A DNA stretch of 6,172 bases from an uncultured Actinomycetes bacterium. GTDB taxonomy: Bacteria; Actinomycetota; Actinomycetes; S36-B12. The DNA lies in contig CAINGG010000236.1 in the NCBI GenBank assembly GCA_903848435.1, positions 1 through 6,172 of the forward strand, read 5' to 3'. The translations under genes and the position numbers were made by a program. The notes below the pieces were generated by a model. That model saw nothing but the letters and a program-made list of their open reading frames with translations. It had not been told where the DNA came from and did no database searches. Positions 1 to 5,891 of this stretch are shown piece by piece (the first letter of the stretch is position 1; each line of letters starts with the position of its first letter).

Positions 1-1
1 C

Positions 2-190
2 GAGCTCAGGGCGGCATTGCGCGGTCGCGGGTCCGTGACATGGAAGACGCGCGACATCGACACCGGTGCCGAGGACATCGCCCGGCGCGTGGGCCACCGA
101 CTCGCGCGTACAGGCACGGCGATCACCGTGGCGTGGGTGCGCGTTGACGGGCGACCGCACGCCTACGAGATCGTGCCGGCTACGTCGTGA
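2..190 (+). CDS. C-terminal fragment of a probable class I SAM-dependent methyltransferase (THUMP-like domain), 5' end outside window
   Basis: Only the last 62 codons are present, read in the frame that ends at TGA 188-190; the gene enters from the left edge. The fragment begins ELRAALRGRG, continues with SVTWKTRDIDTG and a helical stretch (EDIARRVGHRLART), and closes with a strand-like TAITVAWVRVDGRPHAYEI. This pattern (LRAALR.RG, then a K.R.... segment, then a final hydrophobic strand followed by GRP) resembles the C-terminal THUMP-like domain found in an actinobacterial family of class I SAM-dependent methyltransferases. The catalytic Rossmann domain would lie upstream and cannot be seen, so substrate and reaction are unknown. 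The assignment rests on my recognition of the C-terminal pattern only. It is the only plus-strand gene in the window and converges on the homocysteine S-methyltransferase, with their 3' ends overlapping by 11 bases. Confidence 0.55.
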   Translation, partial: ELRAALRGRGSVTWKTRDIDTGAEDIARRVGHRLARTGTAITVAWVRVDGRPHAYEIVPATS

Positions 191-1076
191 GGGTTGCCGC
201 GATGCGGGCGATCGAGTCGGGACCCACCCCGCAGCAGCCACCGATCAGGCGCACCCCATCGATCGCCGCCCACGCGCGCACCAGGTCATTGCCGGACTCC
301 TCGCCCTCACCCTGCCATCCGGTCACCGGATCCCAGGCGCGCCCGGCATTCGGGTAGGCGACCAGCGCCAGGTCGCTGCCGGCCGAGAGGCGCTCGAGCA
401 GCGGGGCGACGTAATGCGGGGCCGTGCAGTTGACGCCAACAGCCAGGATCGAGGGCGACTCGGAGGCAATGGCGGCCGCCTCCTCCACAGGCTGGCCAGC
501 ACAGGTGCTGGTCGCGTCGCGACAGCTCAGCGACAGCCACGCCGGCACCTCCGGGAACGCGGCCAGCACCTCGACGAGTGCACTGACCTCATCGGCGTCG
601 GGGATCGTCTCGATGGCGAGCAGGTCGGGTCCCGCCTCAACCAGCACCTGCAGGCGTTCAGCATGGAAGTCCACGAGCCGCTCATGCGAGACGCCGTAGC
701 GACCGGTGTATTCGCTGCCGTCGTGCCGAATGGCACCGAAGGGTCCGACGCTCGCGGCGACGAGCGCTTCGGACGATGCCGCCGCGTCGCGAGCCAGTTC
801 GATGCTGGTGCGCAGTGCAGCATCGGCAGCGTCGACCGTGCGTCCGCTGGCAATGAAGCCCTCGCGCGACACCTGGTAGCTCGCCGATATCAGCACTCGC
901 GCCCCTGCCTGCGCGTAGGCAGCGTGCACCGCCCGAATCTCGTCAGGCTGGTCGGCCAGCACACGGGCCGACCACAGCGCATCGGACAGGTCATGCCCGC
1001 GGGCCTCGAGCTGGGTGGCCAGCCCTCCGTCGATCGGGTGGACGCCGCCCGCGAGGAGATCGCCCAGGGAGGTCAG
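180..1076 (-). CDS. mmuM: Homocysteine S-methyltransferase (MmuM-like), apparent CTG start
   Basis: Cytoplasmic zinc enzyme that transfers a methyl group to homocysteine to give methionine; in the MmuM family the usual donor is S-methylmethionine, with SAM as an alternative. From CTG 1076 it has 298 residues, normal for the single-domain family. Visible motifs are the first-strand DGGLATQLE (about 16-24), ASYQVS (about 65-70), ETIPDADE (about 156-163), VGVNCTAP with zinc-ligand Cys217, and GGCCG with zinc-ligand Cys281/Cys282 near the C-terminus. All three expected cysteines are present. The first in-frame ATG/GTG/TTG is GTG 962-960, which would delete the DGG segment and give 260 residues. 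I prefer CTG 1076-1074 because homology-like sequence runs right up to it, GAGGAG lies five bases upstream, and it forms a CTGA overlap with the deacetylase stop. It is probably cotranscribed with the deacetylase. The family is clear; the exact methyl donor is inferred. Confidence 0.88.
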   Translation of the reverse strand: MTSLGDLLAGGVHPIDGGLATQLEARGHDLSDALWSARVLADQPDEIRAVHAAYAQAGARVLISASYQVSREGFIASGRTVDAADAALRTSIELARDAAASSEALVAASVGPFGAIRHDGSEYTGRYGVSHERLVDFHAERLQVLVEAGPDLLAIETIPDADEVSALVEVLAAFPEVPAWLSLSCRDATSTCAGQPVEEAAAIASESPSILAVGVNCTAPHYVAPLLERLSAGSDLALVAYPNAGRAWDPVTGWQGEGEESGNDLVRAWAAIDGVRLIGGCCGVGPDSIARIAATLTT

Positions 1077-1924
1077 ATGTACTCCTCGAGCGGTGCGGGC
1101 GTGAGTCCTTGCTCTCGGCCGAGATCGAGGATCGTCTCGAGCCCCTCCGCGAGGTTGTCCTCCCAGTGCAGCAGCACGATGTCACCGGCCCGGATGGGCG
1201 GGTCCCAGTACTCGACCTTGTTGTCGTTGCCCACGACGACATTCCACAGGACGATGCGATTGATCCCGCATTCCTCGGCGTACTTCAGGACGTCGGGATC
1301 ATCGGGACCAGCACCGTAAGGCGGGCGCAACATCCACGGGCGATAGCCGAACTGGCCCTCAAATCGATCCTGCGTCTCGCAGATCTCCCACTCGACATCG
1401 GTCTCGGGATCATTCAGTGCCCCGTGCACCATCGTGTGGTTCTGCACGGACCCGCCGTAGGCCGTGACCTCATTGAAGTATTCGGTGTGCTCGCGCACGG
1501 CGTACTCCGTCAAGAACGCCGTCACCGGGATCTGCTGCTCCTGGATCAGGGCCAGGGCCTCCGGGGAACGCACGATGCCGTCGTCGATCGTGATGAAGAA
1601 GACCGGATCGTCGGTCTCGACCCAGTTGAGGATCTCCAGGTCGCTATTGGCGACGTTGGTCTCGCTACGACCGGACTGGCCCTCCTCGAGGGTCTCGCTT
1701 CCCCCCGACATCGCCTCGACGTAGGGGTCGACGGTGGTGGACGGGGTCGCAGACGCGGCTGGTGGCTCGGAGGACGCCGCAACCGGCGCCGCGGAGGTCG
1801 GTGACGCGCTCGCGGCCGCCGGCTCGACGTCCCCACCCGCGGAAGCCATGCCGGCGAGGAATCCAGCTGCGGCAGCGAGCGCGAGAGGGATGCCTACGGC
1901 GACGGCGATGGCGGATCCGCGCAT
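1073..1924 (-). CDS. Secreted or membrane-anchored polysaccharide deacetylase (NodB-fold, CE4-like)
   Basis: Predicted metal-dependent deacetylase of N-acetylated sugars in an extracytoplasmic polysaccharide such as peptidoglycan or capsule; 283 residues. Residues about 4-29 form a hydrophobic segment ending in ASA, consistent with a cleavable signal peptide (cut near 29) or an uncleaved anchor. There is no lipobox cysteine. Residues 30-65 are an Ala/Ser/Pro/Thr-rich linker typical of actinobacterial exported proteins. The NodB domain starts near 107. Motif 1 is ITIDDG with Asp114/Asp115, motif 2 is NHTMVH with His163/His167, motif 3 is RPPYG at 200-204, and motif 5 is LLHW with His253. These are the expected metal ligands and catalytic residues, with Ile replacing the usual Phe of TFDDG. 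ATG 1924 is preceded by GAGGGG at seven bases. It sits 72 bases after tsaD and overlaps the next gene by four bases. The true substrate cannot be told from sequence. Confidence 0.85.
   Translation of the reverse strand: MRGSAIAVAVGIPLALAAAAGFLAGMASAGGDVEPAAASASPTSAAPVAASSEPPAASATPSTTVDPYVEAMSGGSETLEEGQSGRSETNVANSDLEILNWVETDDPVFFITIDDGIVRSPEALALIQEQQIPVTAFLTEYAVREHTEYFNEVTAYGGSVQNHTMVHGALNDPETDVEWEICETQDRFEGQFGYRPWMLRPPYGAGPDDPDVLKYAEECGINRIVLWNVVVGNDNKVEYWDPPIRAGDIVLLHWEDNLAEGLETILDLGREQGLTPAPLEEYI
1082..1087 (-). promoter_or_regulatory. Ribosome binding site (GAGGAG) for the CTG-started methyltransferase
   Basis: On the minus strand GAGGAG (1087 to 1082) is followed by the five-base spacer TACAT and then CTG at 1076-1074. 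The same bases encode the two Glu codons just before the last Tyr-Ile of the deacetylase. A near-perfect Shine-Dalgarno at ideal spacing from a non-standard codon is the main reason to accept the CTG start. By contrast, GTG 962 has no comparable purine run needed to explain it, because it lies inside conserved family sequence. Confidence 0.65.
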
Positions 1925-1931
1925 TCGACAG

Positions 1932-1937
1932 CCCCTC
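1932..1937 (-). promoter_or_regulatory. Ribosome binding site (GAGGGG) for the polysaccharide deacetylase
   Basis: On the minus strand GAGGGG is followed by seven bases (CTGTCGA) and ATG 1924-1922. This fixes the deacetylase start. The first hydrophobic residues of the signal segment follow directly, so no upstream start is needed. Confidence 0.6.
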
Positions 1938-1966
1938 GTCCTGGCACCCCCAGTAGGCGCTGTTCG

Positions 1967-1972
1967 AGGATA
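1967..1972 (-). promoter_or_regulatory. Possible -10 box (TATCCT) in the tsaD-deacetylase gap
   Basis: The 72-base gap 1925-1996 holds TATCCT on the minus strand, matching the three most conserved positions of a sigma70-type -10 element about 40 bases before the deacetylase ATG. I see no good -35 hexamer 16-18 bases upstream. It also overlaps a small inverted repeat (GAGG-ATA-CCTC on the plus strand). This could give the deacetylase/methyltransferase pair its own transcription start, but read-through from tsaD is equally possible. I see no hairpin plus U-run terminator after tsaD. Confidence 0.2.
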
Positions 1973-1996
1973 CCTCCGAGGGATGCGGAACGCCGA

Positions 1997-3043
1997 TCAG
2001 CGACCGGCCAGCACCATCTCAACAGGCAACGACGAGTCCGCACCAAGGCCGAGCGGAGTGGGCATCACTCCGCTCTCGACAAGGATGGCGCCAAGCGAGG
2101 CCACCATCGCCCCGTTGTCGGTGCAGAGGCGGGGTGGTGGAATGCGTATCTCCAACCCATTCGCACGAGCGTCCAGGAGGGCGCGCAGGCGCGAGTTAGC
2201 GGCAACGCCACCGCCGACGATCAGGGTCCCGATGCCCTCGTCACGGCACGCACGAATGGCCTTGCGCACGAGCACGTCGGCCACCGCCTCTTGGAAAGAC
2301 GCCGCGACATCCGCCAGGGGCACCTCCCGGCCTTCGCGCCGGCAAGCATCGAGCCAGCGGACGACGGCGGTCTTGAGCCCTGAGAAGGAGAAGTCGTGCC
2401 GATGATCGGCCTCATCACGCGGCAGGGTCAGCCCCCGCGGAAAGGCGATGGCCTCAGGGTCGCCCTCACGCGCAAGCGCATCGATCGATGGACCGCCCGG
2501 GAACGGCAGGCCCAGGAGCCTCGCCACCTTGTCGAAAGCTTCGCCGGCCGCATCGTCGAGCGTGGCACCCAGCGGTTCGACATCAGCGGCGATGTCGTCG
2601 ACGCGCAGCAGGGAGGAGTGCCCGCCCGACACCAGCAGCGCGATCGCGGGCTCCGGCAGGTCACCGTGCACGAGTCGATCGACTGCGACGTGCGCGGCCA
2701 GGTGGTTGACGCCGTAGAGCGGGCGATCCAACGCGAGGGCGAGACCCTGCGCTGCGCTGACGCCGACCAGGAGAGCACCCGCCAGCCCAGGGCCCGCGGT
2801 CACCGCGATCGCATCTACATCCGACAGGCTGACATCGGCATCGGCGCAGGCCCGTCGCAACGTGGGGGCAAAAGCCTCCAGGTGCGCGCGACTGGCCACC
2901 TCGGGCACGACGCCACCGAATCGCACATGCTCGTCCACGCTGGAGGCCACCGCGTCGGCGAGCAGCGTCCGGCCGCGCACGAGCGCGATCCCGGTCTCGT
3001 CGCAGGAGGTCTCGATGCCGAGGACCAGGGGTTCATCGGTCAC
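1997..3043 (-). CDS. tsaD: tRNA N6-adenosine threonylcarbamoyltransferase TsaD
   Basis: Catalytic subunit that transfers the threonylcarbamoyl group from threonylcarbamoyl-AMP to A37 of ANN-decoding tRNAs, making t6A together with TsaB and TsaE in the cytoplasm. It has 348 residues, standard for the Kae1/TsaD family (ASKHA fold). Visible motifs are the N-terminal GIETSCDETG (9-18), EVASRAH (48-54), the metal-binding NHLAAH with His114 and His118, LLVSGGHSSL (136-145), the FSGLKT segment (220-225), GGGVAANSRLR (277-287), and CTDNGAM with the metal ligand Asp309. The start is GTG 3043-3041, within a GTGA overlap with the rimI stop, and GGGAG lies five bases upstream. It is the last gene of the tsaE-tsaB-rimI-tsaD block. 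Nothing is missing or unusual, and the assignment is firm. Confidence 0.98.
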   Translation of the reverse strand: MTDEPLVLGIETSCDETGIALVRGRTLLADAVASSVDEHVRFGGVVPEVASRAHLEAFAPTLRRACADADVSLSDVDAIAVTAGPGLAGALLVGVSAAQGLALALDRPLYGVNHLAAHVAVDRLVHGDLPEPAIALLVSGGHSSLLRVDDIAADVEPLGATLDDAAGEAFDKVARLLGLPFPGGPSIDALAREGDPEAIAFPRGLTLPRDEADHRHDFSFSGLKTAVVRWLDACRREGREVPLADVAASFQEAVADVLVRKAIRACRDEGIGTLIVGGGVAANSRLRALLDARANGLEIRIPPPRLCTDNGAMVASLGAILVESGVMPTPLGLGADSSLPVEMVLAGR

Positions 3044-3489
3044 GGTGTCTCCCGAGCGCGACGCATGATGAGGGCATCCAAGCCCGGGCCGTAGTACGAC
3101 GTGCGTCGGGCGATCACCTCGAACCCGTGCATCTCGTAGAGGGCGACTGCCCCGGCGCTATCGGCGCGCACCTCGAGCATCACCTCACGACAGCCGGAAG
3201 CTTCCGCCACCTCGAGCAGATGACGAAGCATCGCCGTCGCGAGGCCCCGCCGGCGGGCCCGCGGCGCGACGGCGATCGTCTGCACATCAGCCGTCGGAGG
3301 GCGCACCATCAGGCCGGCATAGCCGACCACTCCCTCGTCGTCGTCCAGGACGACGTAGGCACGATCGTCGTGCGCAAGCTCCCCCCAGAACTGAGCGGCC
3401 GACCACGCGGTCGACTCGAAGACCGACTCTTCGATCGACATGACCGGCTCGATATCCCACCATCGCATCGGCCTCAGCTCGTCGCTCAT
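3040..3489 (-). CDS. rimI: GNAT N-acetyltransferase RimI (protein N-terminal alanine acetyltransferase)
   Basis: GNAT-fold enzyme using acetyl-CoA. Characterised RimI acetylates the N-terminal alanine of ribosomal protein S18, and actinobacterial members may be broader. It has 149 residues, normal for the family. Residues about 5-24 (LRPMRWWDIEPVMSIEESVF) match the family N-terminus. QTIAVAP (70-76) is the beta-4 strand before the acetyl-CoA loop, and RRRGLA (79-84) fits the R/Q-x-x-G-x-A pyrophosphate-binding motif. EVMLEVRADSAGAVALYEMHGF (102-123) is the typical C-terminal GNAT region, with Glu106 and Tyr118 at positions expected for catalysis. ATG 3489 overlaps the tsaB stop as ATGA, and the stop overlaps tsaD as GTGA, so it is translated as the middle of a coupled trio. 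The neighbourhood is the main reason to call rimI rather than a generic GNAT. Confidence 0.92.
   Translation of the reverse strand: MSDELRPMRWWDIEPVMSIEESVFESTAWSAAQFWGELAHDDRAYVVLDDDEGVVGYAGLMVRPPTADVQTIAVAPRARRRGLATAMLRHLLEVAEASGCREVMLEVRADSAGAVALYEMHGFEVIARRTSYYGPGLDALIMRRARETP
3049..3053 (-). promoter_or_regulatory. Ribosome binding site (GGGAG) for tsaD
   Basis: Minus-strand GGGAG lies inside the 3' end of rimI, followed by ACACC and GTG 3043. It supports the GTG start and suggests that tsaD is translated both by coupling to rimI and by its own ribosome loading. Confidence 0.5.
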
Positions 3490-4205
3490 GCGCCACCGCC
3501 CATCGAGGCCGGGACGACGGCGTCAGGGCGCCGCAGGTAGAGGGGTCGGGCTGGCAGGAGCAGCAGCCCGCGCTGCGCGCGGTCGTGGAGGATGTCTGCT
3601 GTTGCCGCACCCGACTCCCGCGCACCTTCCTCCGGGAGTTCCACCCTGTCCGGCAGCGGCTCGCCACTCGCCAGGCGTTCGGCCACGAGGTCGGCCAGGT
3701 CTCCCGCCTGCGGATACATCACCGCATCCACCGGCCCTGCATCCCCGACCACGTAGCCGTCGATGTCGAGATCGTGCTCGGGTCGAATCAGCGGACCCGC
3801 GAGGCGCCGACCATGTTCGTCGTACGCCGCCCAGCAGAGTTCGGCTCGCCGCGCACGCGTGAGCACCGTCACCGGCGCGATGCGGTCGCGCACGGCGCGT
3901 CGCGCGATGGCATCCAGGCTGCAGGCACCCACGACAGGGATGCCGCGTCCCTCGGCAATGGCGATGCCGGTCGCAATCCCTACGCGCAGACCGGTGAACG
4001 GCCCCGGCCCCACGCCACATGCCACCAGGTCGATCGCCGACATAACGGCTCCCGCGTCGGCGAGCACATCACGGATCAGGGGTGCGATGACCTCGGCATG
4101 ACGTCGCGCGTCGACGACCTGGGCCTCGGACCGGACCGCTCCATCCGAATCGACGACGGCCACGGAGGTGGCTGCCGTCGCCGTGTCGATCGCCAGGATG
4201 TGCAC
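3486..4205 (-). CDS. tsaB: t6A biosynthesis protein TsaB (YeaZ)
   Basis: Non-catalytic ASKHA-fold partner that dimerises with TsaD and is required, with TsaE, for threonylcarbamoyl transfer to tRNA. From GTG 4205 it has 239 residues, within the usual range. The N-terminus reads MHILAIDTATAATSVAV, the classic TsaB opening. GVGPGPFTGLRVGIATGIAIA (about 75-95) is the second family signature, involved in the TsaB-TsaD interface. The frame is open upstream to GTG 4253, but the extra 16 residues (CRWPDAWQRG and so on) do not look like family sequence. GTG 4214 is another candidate that adds three residues. I chose 4205 because the ILAID strand follows directly and AGGG lies eight bases upstream. 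The C-terminal half is weakly conserved, as is normal. The stop overlaps rimI as ATGA. Unlike the other junctions of the block, tsaB is separated from tsaE by 134 bases. Confidence 0.95.
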   Translation of the reverse strand: MHILAIDTATAATSVAVVDSDGAVRSEAQVVDARRHAEVIAPLIRDVLADAGAVMSAIDLVACGVGPGPFTGLRVGIATGIAIAEGRGIPVVGACSLDAIARRAVRDRIAPVTVLTRARRAELCWAAYDEHGRRLAGPLIRPEHDLDIDGYVVGDAGPVDAVMYPQAGDLADLVAERLASGEPLPDRVELPEEGARESGAATADILHDRAQRGLLLLPARPLYLRRPDAVVPASMGGGA

Positions 4206-4207
4206 GA

Positions 4208-4217
4208 CCCTCACCCT
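4208..4217 (-). promoter_or_regulatory. Likely ribosome binding region of tsaB (AGGGTGAGGG)
   Basis: The minus strand reads AGGGTGAGGG, then TC, then GTG 4205. The first AGGG is eight bases from this start, while the second is too close. If GTG 4214 were used instead, no Shine-Dalgarno would be available at a sensible distance. This favours the shorter TsaB. Confidence 0.4.
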
Positions 4218-4269
4218 AGGGCCGCGCTGCCAGGCGTCCGGCCATCTGCACACACGACAACCGGGCCAC

Positions 4270-4316
4270 CCAGCCGTGCGATGCGCTCATGGATGCGAAC
4301 GTCGACATCGGGCTGG
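4270..4316 (-). repeat. Inverted repeat (bulged stem-loop) between tsaE and tsaB
   Basis: On the plus strand, CCAGCC (4270-4275), a GTG bulge and CGATG (4279-4283) face the complementary CATCGGGCTGG (4306-4316). The stem is 11 base pairs interrupted by a three-base bulge, with a 22-base loop. In the minus-strand transcript it would fold between the tsaE stop and the tsaB start. No U-run follows it, so it is not a standard intrinsic terminator. It may be an RNA-processing or attenuation element, or chance in GC-rich DNA. Confidence 0.4.
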
Positions 4317-4339
4317 AGCACGTCGGATGAGACCCAGCG

Positions 4340-4813
4340 TCATCCACCCGCGCGCAGAGCGAGCGAGAGGTCCATGCCCTCCCATCGGCGACCACGGCCC
4401 CGGATGCTCGCCTGCCGCCCGTCGCCCTGCTCGCGAAGCTCGACGAGCAGCCAGCTGTCGGCCAGGTGCTCGACACGACCGGCCCCCCACTCGACCACGG
4501 TGACCGCATCATCGAGTTCCAGGTCGAGGTCATCGATGTCGGCCGACGAGCCCAGCCGGTAGGCATCGACATGCACGAGCGCGGGGCCCACGCGGTTCGA
4601 CGGGTGCCGGCGCGCGATGACGAAGGTGGGGCTCGTGATGGGTCCTCTCACGTCGAGGGCCTCGCCGATACCCCTCGTGAGCGTGGTCTTGCCAGCACCG
4701 AGCTCGCCCGTGAGCACGACCAGGTCGCCCGCTCGCAGGATGGCGCCCAAGGACCGGCCGAGCGCGACTGTCGCATCCGCGGTGTCGAGGTCGACGGCAA
4801 GGGATGATGTCAC
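4340..4813 (-). CDS. tsaE: t6A biosynthesis ATPase TsaE (YjeE)
   Basis: P-loop ATPase that binds the TsaB-TsaD complex and is needed for multiple turnover in t6A synthesis in bacteria. It has 157 residues from GTG 4813, normal for the family. The Walker A loop is GELGAGKTT (36-44), followed by GPITSPTFV (57-65), the HVDAYRL motif with Asp83 acting as the Walker B/switch acid (81-87), and VEWG (107-110), all hallmark TsaE features. The frame is open far upstream through the hydrolase, but that region is arginine-rich shadow sequence. The start is set by the GTGA overlap with the hydrolase stop and by the family N-terminus just before the first strand. The Shine-Dalgarno is weak (GGGG close to the start), so expression probably relies on coupling to the hydrolase gene. 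After its stop the frame continues open for another 42 codons. Confidence 0.96.
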   Translation of the reverse strand: MTSSLAVDLDTADATVALGRSLGAILRAGDLVVLTGELGAGKTTLTRGIGEALDVRGPITSPTFVIARRHPSNRVGPALVHVDAYRLGSSADIDDLDLELDDAVTVVEWGAGRVEHLADSWLLVELREQGDGRQASIRGRGRRWEGMDLSLALRAGG

Positions 4814-5853
4814 GACCCCGCCACGCGCTCGACGAGATCGATGATGTGCCGGGTCACCTGCTCGTCGGCCTCGAGTGTGAGCATGTGGCCCACGCCGGGC
4901 AGGATCACGAGCTCGGCCGACGGCACATGGCGCACGATCTCCATGCTGTGCCCGACAGGGGTGAGCAGGTCGGCGTCGCCCACCATGACGAGCAGATCCG
5001 TGCGTTCGAGCACATGGAGTGCATGCTCCTTGTCGTGCTCTTCGAGCGCCGGAAGCAGGTCGGCGAGGACCTCGATCGGCGTACCCGTGATGAGGTCCGC
5101 GACCAGTCGGGTGCCATCGGGCGGCACCGTGGAGCCGAAGGCGTAGGCGCGGGTGATGAGCAGGCCGAGGTCGCTCGACGAACGCAGCGCGCGCTCGAGG
5201 AGATCGGCGATCGGGCCCCCACCCTCGACCGTCGATCCGATTGACGGCGCGACAGCATGCGCCAGTCGCGCGATGGAGCGCGGGAGGCCGAGGTCGACGT
5301 CGGCGATGCCGCCGGCTGACGTAGCCAGGAGGGCGACACCGCGTACGCGCTCGCCGAAGAGATCGGGCCGCTGGTCGGCGAGCGCCATGATGGTCATTCC
5401 GCCCATCGAGTGCCCGACGAGGACGATGGGTCCTGTCGGCGCCAGCGCATCGATGATGCAGCCGAGGTCGCGACCGAGTCGGTCGATGTCGGTGCCGGCC
5501 GGGCCGCGCTCGGATCGTCCGTGGCCTCGCTGATCCCAAAAGACGGTGCGTGCCACGCGGGTGATCGCGGTCCACTGACCCGGCCACGAGTCCAAGGACA
5601 GTGCGTATCCGTGACTGAAGATCACGGTGGGCGCACCCTCGCCGGGGCCCGGATCGACGACCGCGTGCAGTCGCGTGCCGTCGTCCGCGACGACGACGAC
5701 CTCGTCGCCCGGCAGCGATGGCGCCTCGGTGACCTCGTGGGTCTCGCGCAGTCGTCGAGTGACGAGTCGCTCAGCGAGGGCGCCGGCAGCCACGCCCGCT
5801 GCCAGCAGCCCGAACGCCGCGAGGCCGCGGGCGGCATTGCCCATCGGTGCCAC
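4810..5853 (-). CDS. Membrane-anchored alpha/beta hydrolase
   Basis: Alpha/beta-hydrolase-fold protein of 347 residues; the reaction is unknown, with an esterase, lipase or other acyl hydrolase plausible. Residues about 9-28 are an Ala/Leu/Gly-rich hydrophobic helix followed by basic residues (ERLVTRRLR), which suggests an N-terminal membrane anchor or signal segment. The hydrolase core begins near 50. FSHGYA (79-84) provides the oxyanion-hole HG, WDQRGHGRS (106-114) is the typical loop after strand 4, and GHSMGG (147-152) carries nucleophile Ser149. GDADLLTP (292-299) carries the probable acid Asp295, and GVGHML (320-325) carries His323. The triad is complete. GTG 5853 is preferred over ATG 5844 because AGGAG lies six bases before the GTG. 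It follows alr after 38 bases and overlaps tsaE by GTGA. An alpha/beta hydrolase between alr and tsaE is common in actinobacteria, but its role there is not known to me. Confidence 0.9.
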   Translation of the reverse strand: MAPMGNAARGLAAFGLLAAGVAAGALAERLVTRRLRETHEVTEAPSLPGDEVVVVADDGTRLHAVVDPGPGEGAPTVIFSHGYALSLDSWPGQWTAITRVARTVFWDQRGHGRSERGPAGTDIDRLGRDLGCIIDALAPTGPIVLVGHSMGGMTIMALADQRPDLFGERVRGVALLATSAGGIADVDLGLPRSIARLAHAVAPSIGSTVEGGGPIADLLERALRSSSDLGLLITRAYAFGSTVPPDGTRLVADLITGTPIEVLADLLPALEEHDKEHALHVLERTDLLVMVGDADLLTPVGHSMEIVRHVPSAELVILPGVGHMLTLEADEQVTRHIIDLVERVAGS

Positions 5854-5859
5854 GGACGA

Positions 5860-5864
5860 CTCCT
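5860..5864 (-). promoter_or_regulatory. Ribosome binding site (AGGAG) for the alpha/beta hydrolase
   Basis: Minus-strand AGGAG is followed by TCGTCC and GTG 5853-5851. The spacing of six bases to GTG, against fifteen to the in-frame ATG at 5844, decides the start in favour of GTG. Confidence 0.6.
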
Positions 5865-5891
5865 GTCTATCGTGCTCAGCGGGTCGGGCAG

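Larger units (their letters stand above)
4206..4339 (-). other. tsaE-tsaB intergenic gap with an in-frame open stretch
   Basis: This is the largest gap in the window (134 bases), in an otherwise overlapping gene block. After the tsaE stop (TGA 4342-4340) the same frame stays open for 42 codons to a second TGA at 4213-4211. The text is protein-like (for example DVDVRIHERIARLGGPVVV). However, another minus-strand frame has an equal or higher G/C third-position content over the same stretch, so coding is not established. No well-formed sigma70 promoter was seen. A bulged stem-loop (separate entry) covers its centre. Confidence 0.4.

Noticed and set aside
960..962. GTG as the start of the homocysteine S-methyltransferase
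   Set aside because: It would remove the conserved DGG first-strand region, and upstream sequence in frame matches the family.
66..1319. Long plus-strand open frame (417 codons) across the methyltransferase and part of the deacetylase
   Set aside because: It is antisense to two genes with clear family motifs. Its translation is Arg/Gly/His-rich with no recognisable domain, as expected of a shadow frame in high-GC DNA.
1109..1804. Plus-strand open frame of 231 codons opposite the deacetylase
   Set aside because: Mirror frame of a well-supported gene, ending in a G/R-rich tail from the Ala/Pro/Ser linker codons. No motif and no convincing start context.
1965..1977. Short inverted repeat GAGG-ATA-CCTC after tsaD as a terminator
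   Set aside because: Only four base pairs with no U-run; too short to support termination.
2396..3094. Plus-strand open frame of 232 codons opposite tsaD
   Set aside because: Antisense shadow of a gene that is complete and highly conserved on the minus strand.
4340..5587. Apparent 415-residue protein fusing an N-terminal extension to TsaE
   Set aside because: The first roughly 258 residues are arginine-rich antiparallel-frame text over the hydrolase gene. The TsaE family sequence begins at GTG 4813, which overlaps the hydrolase stop.
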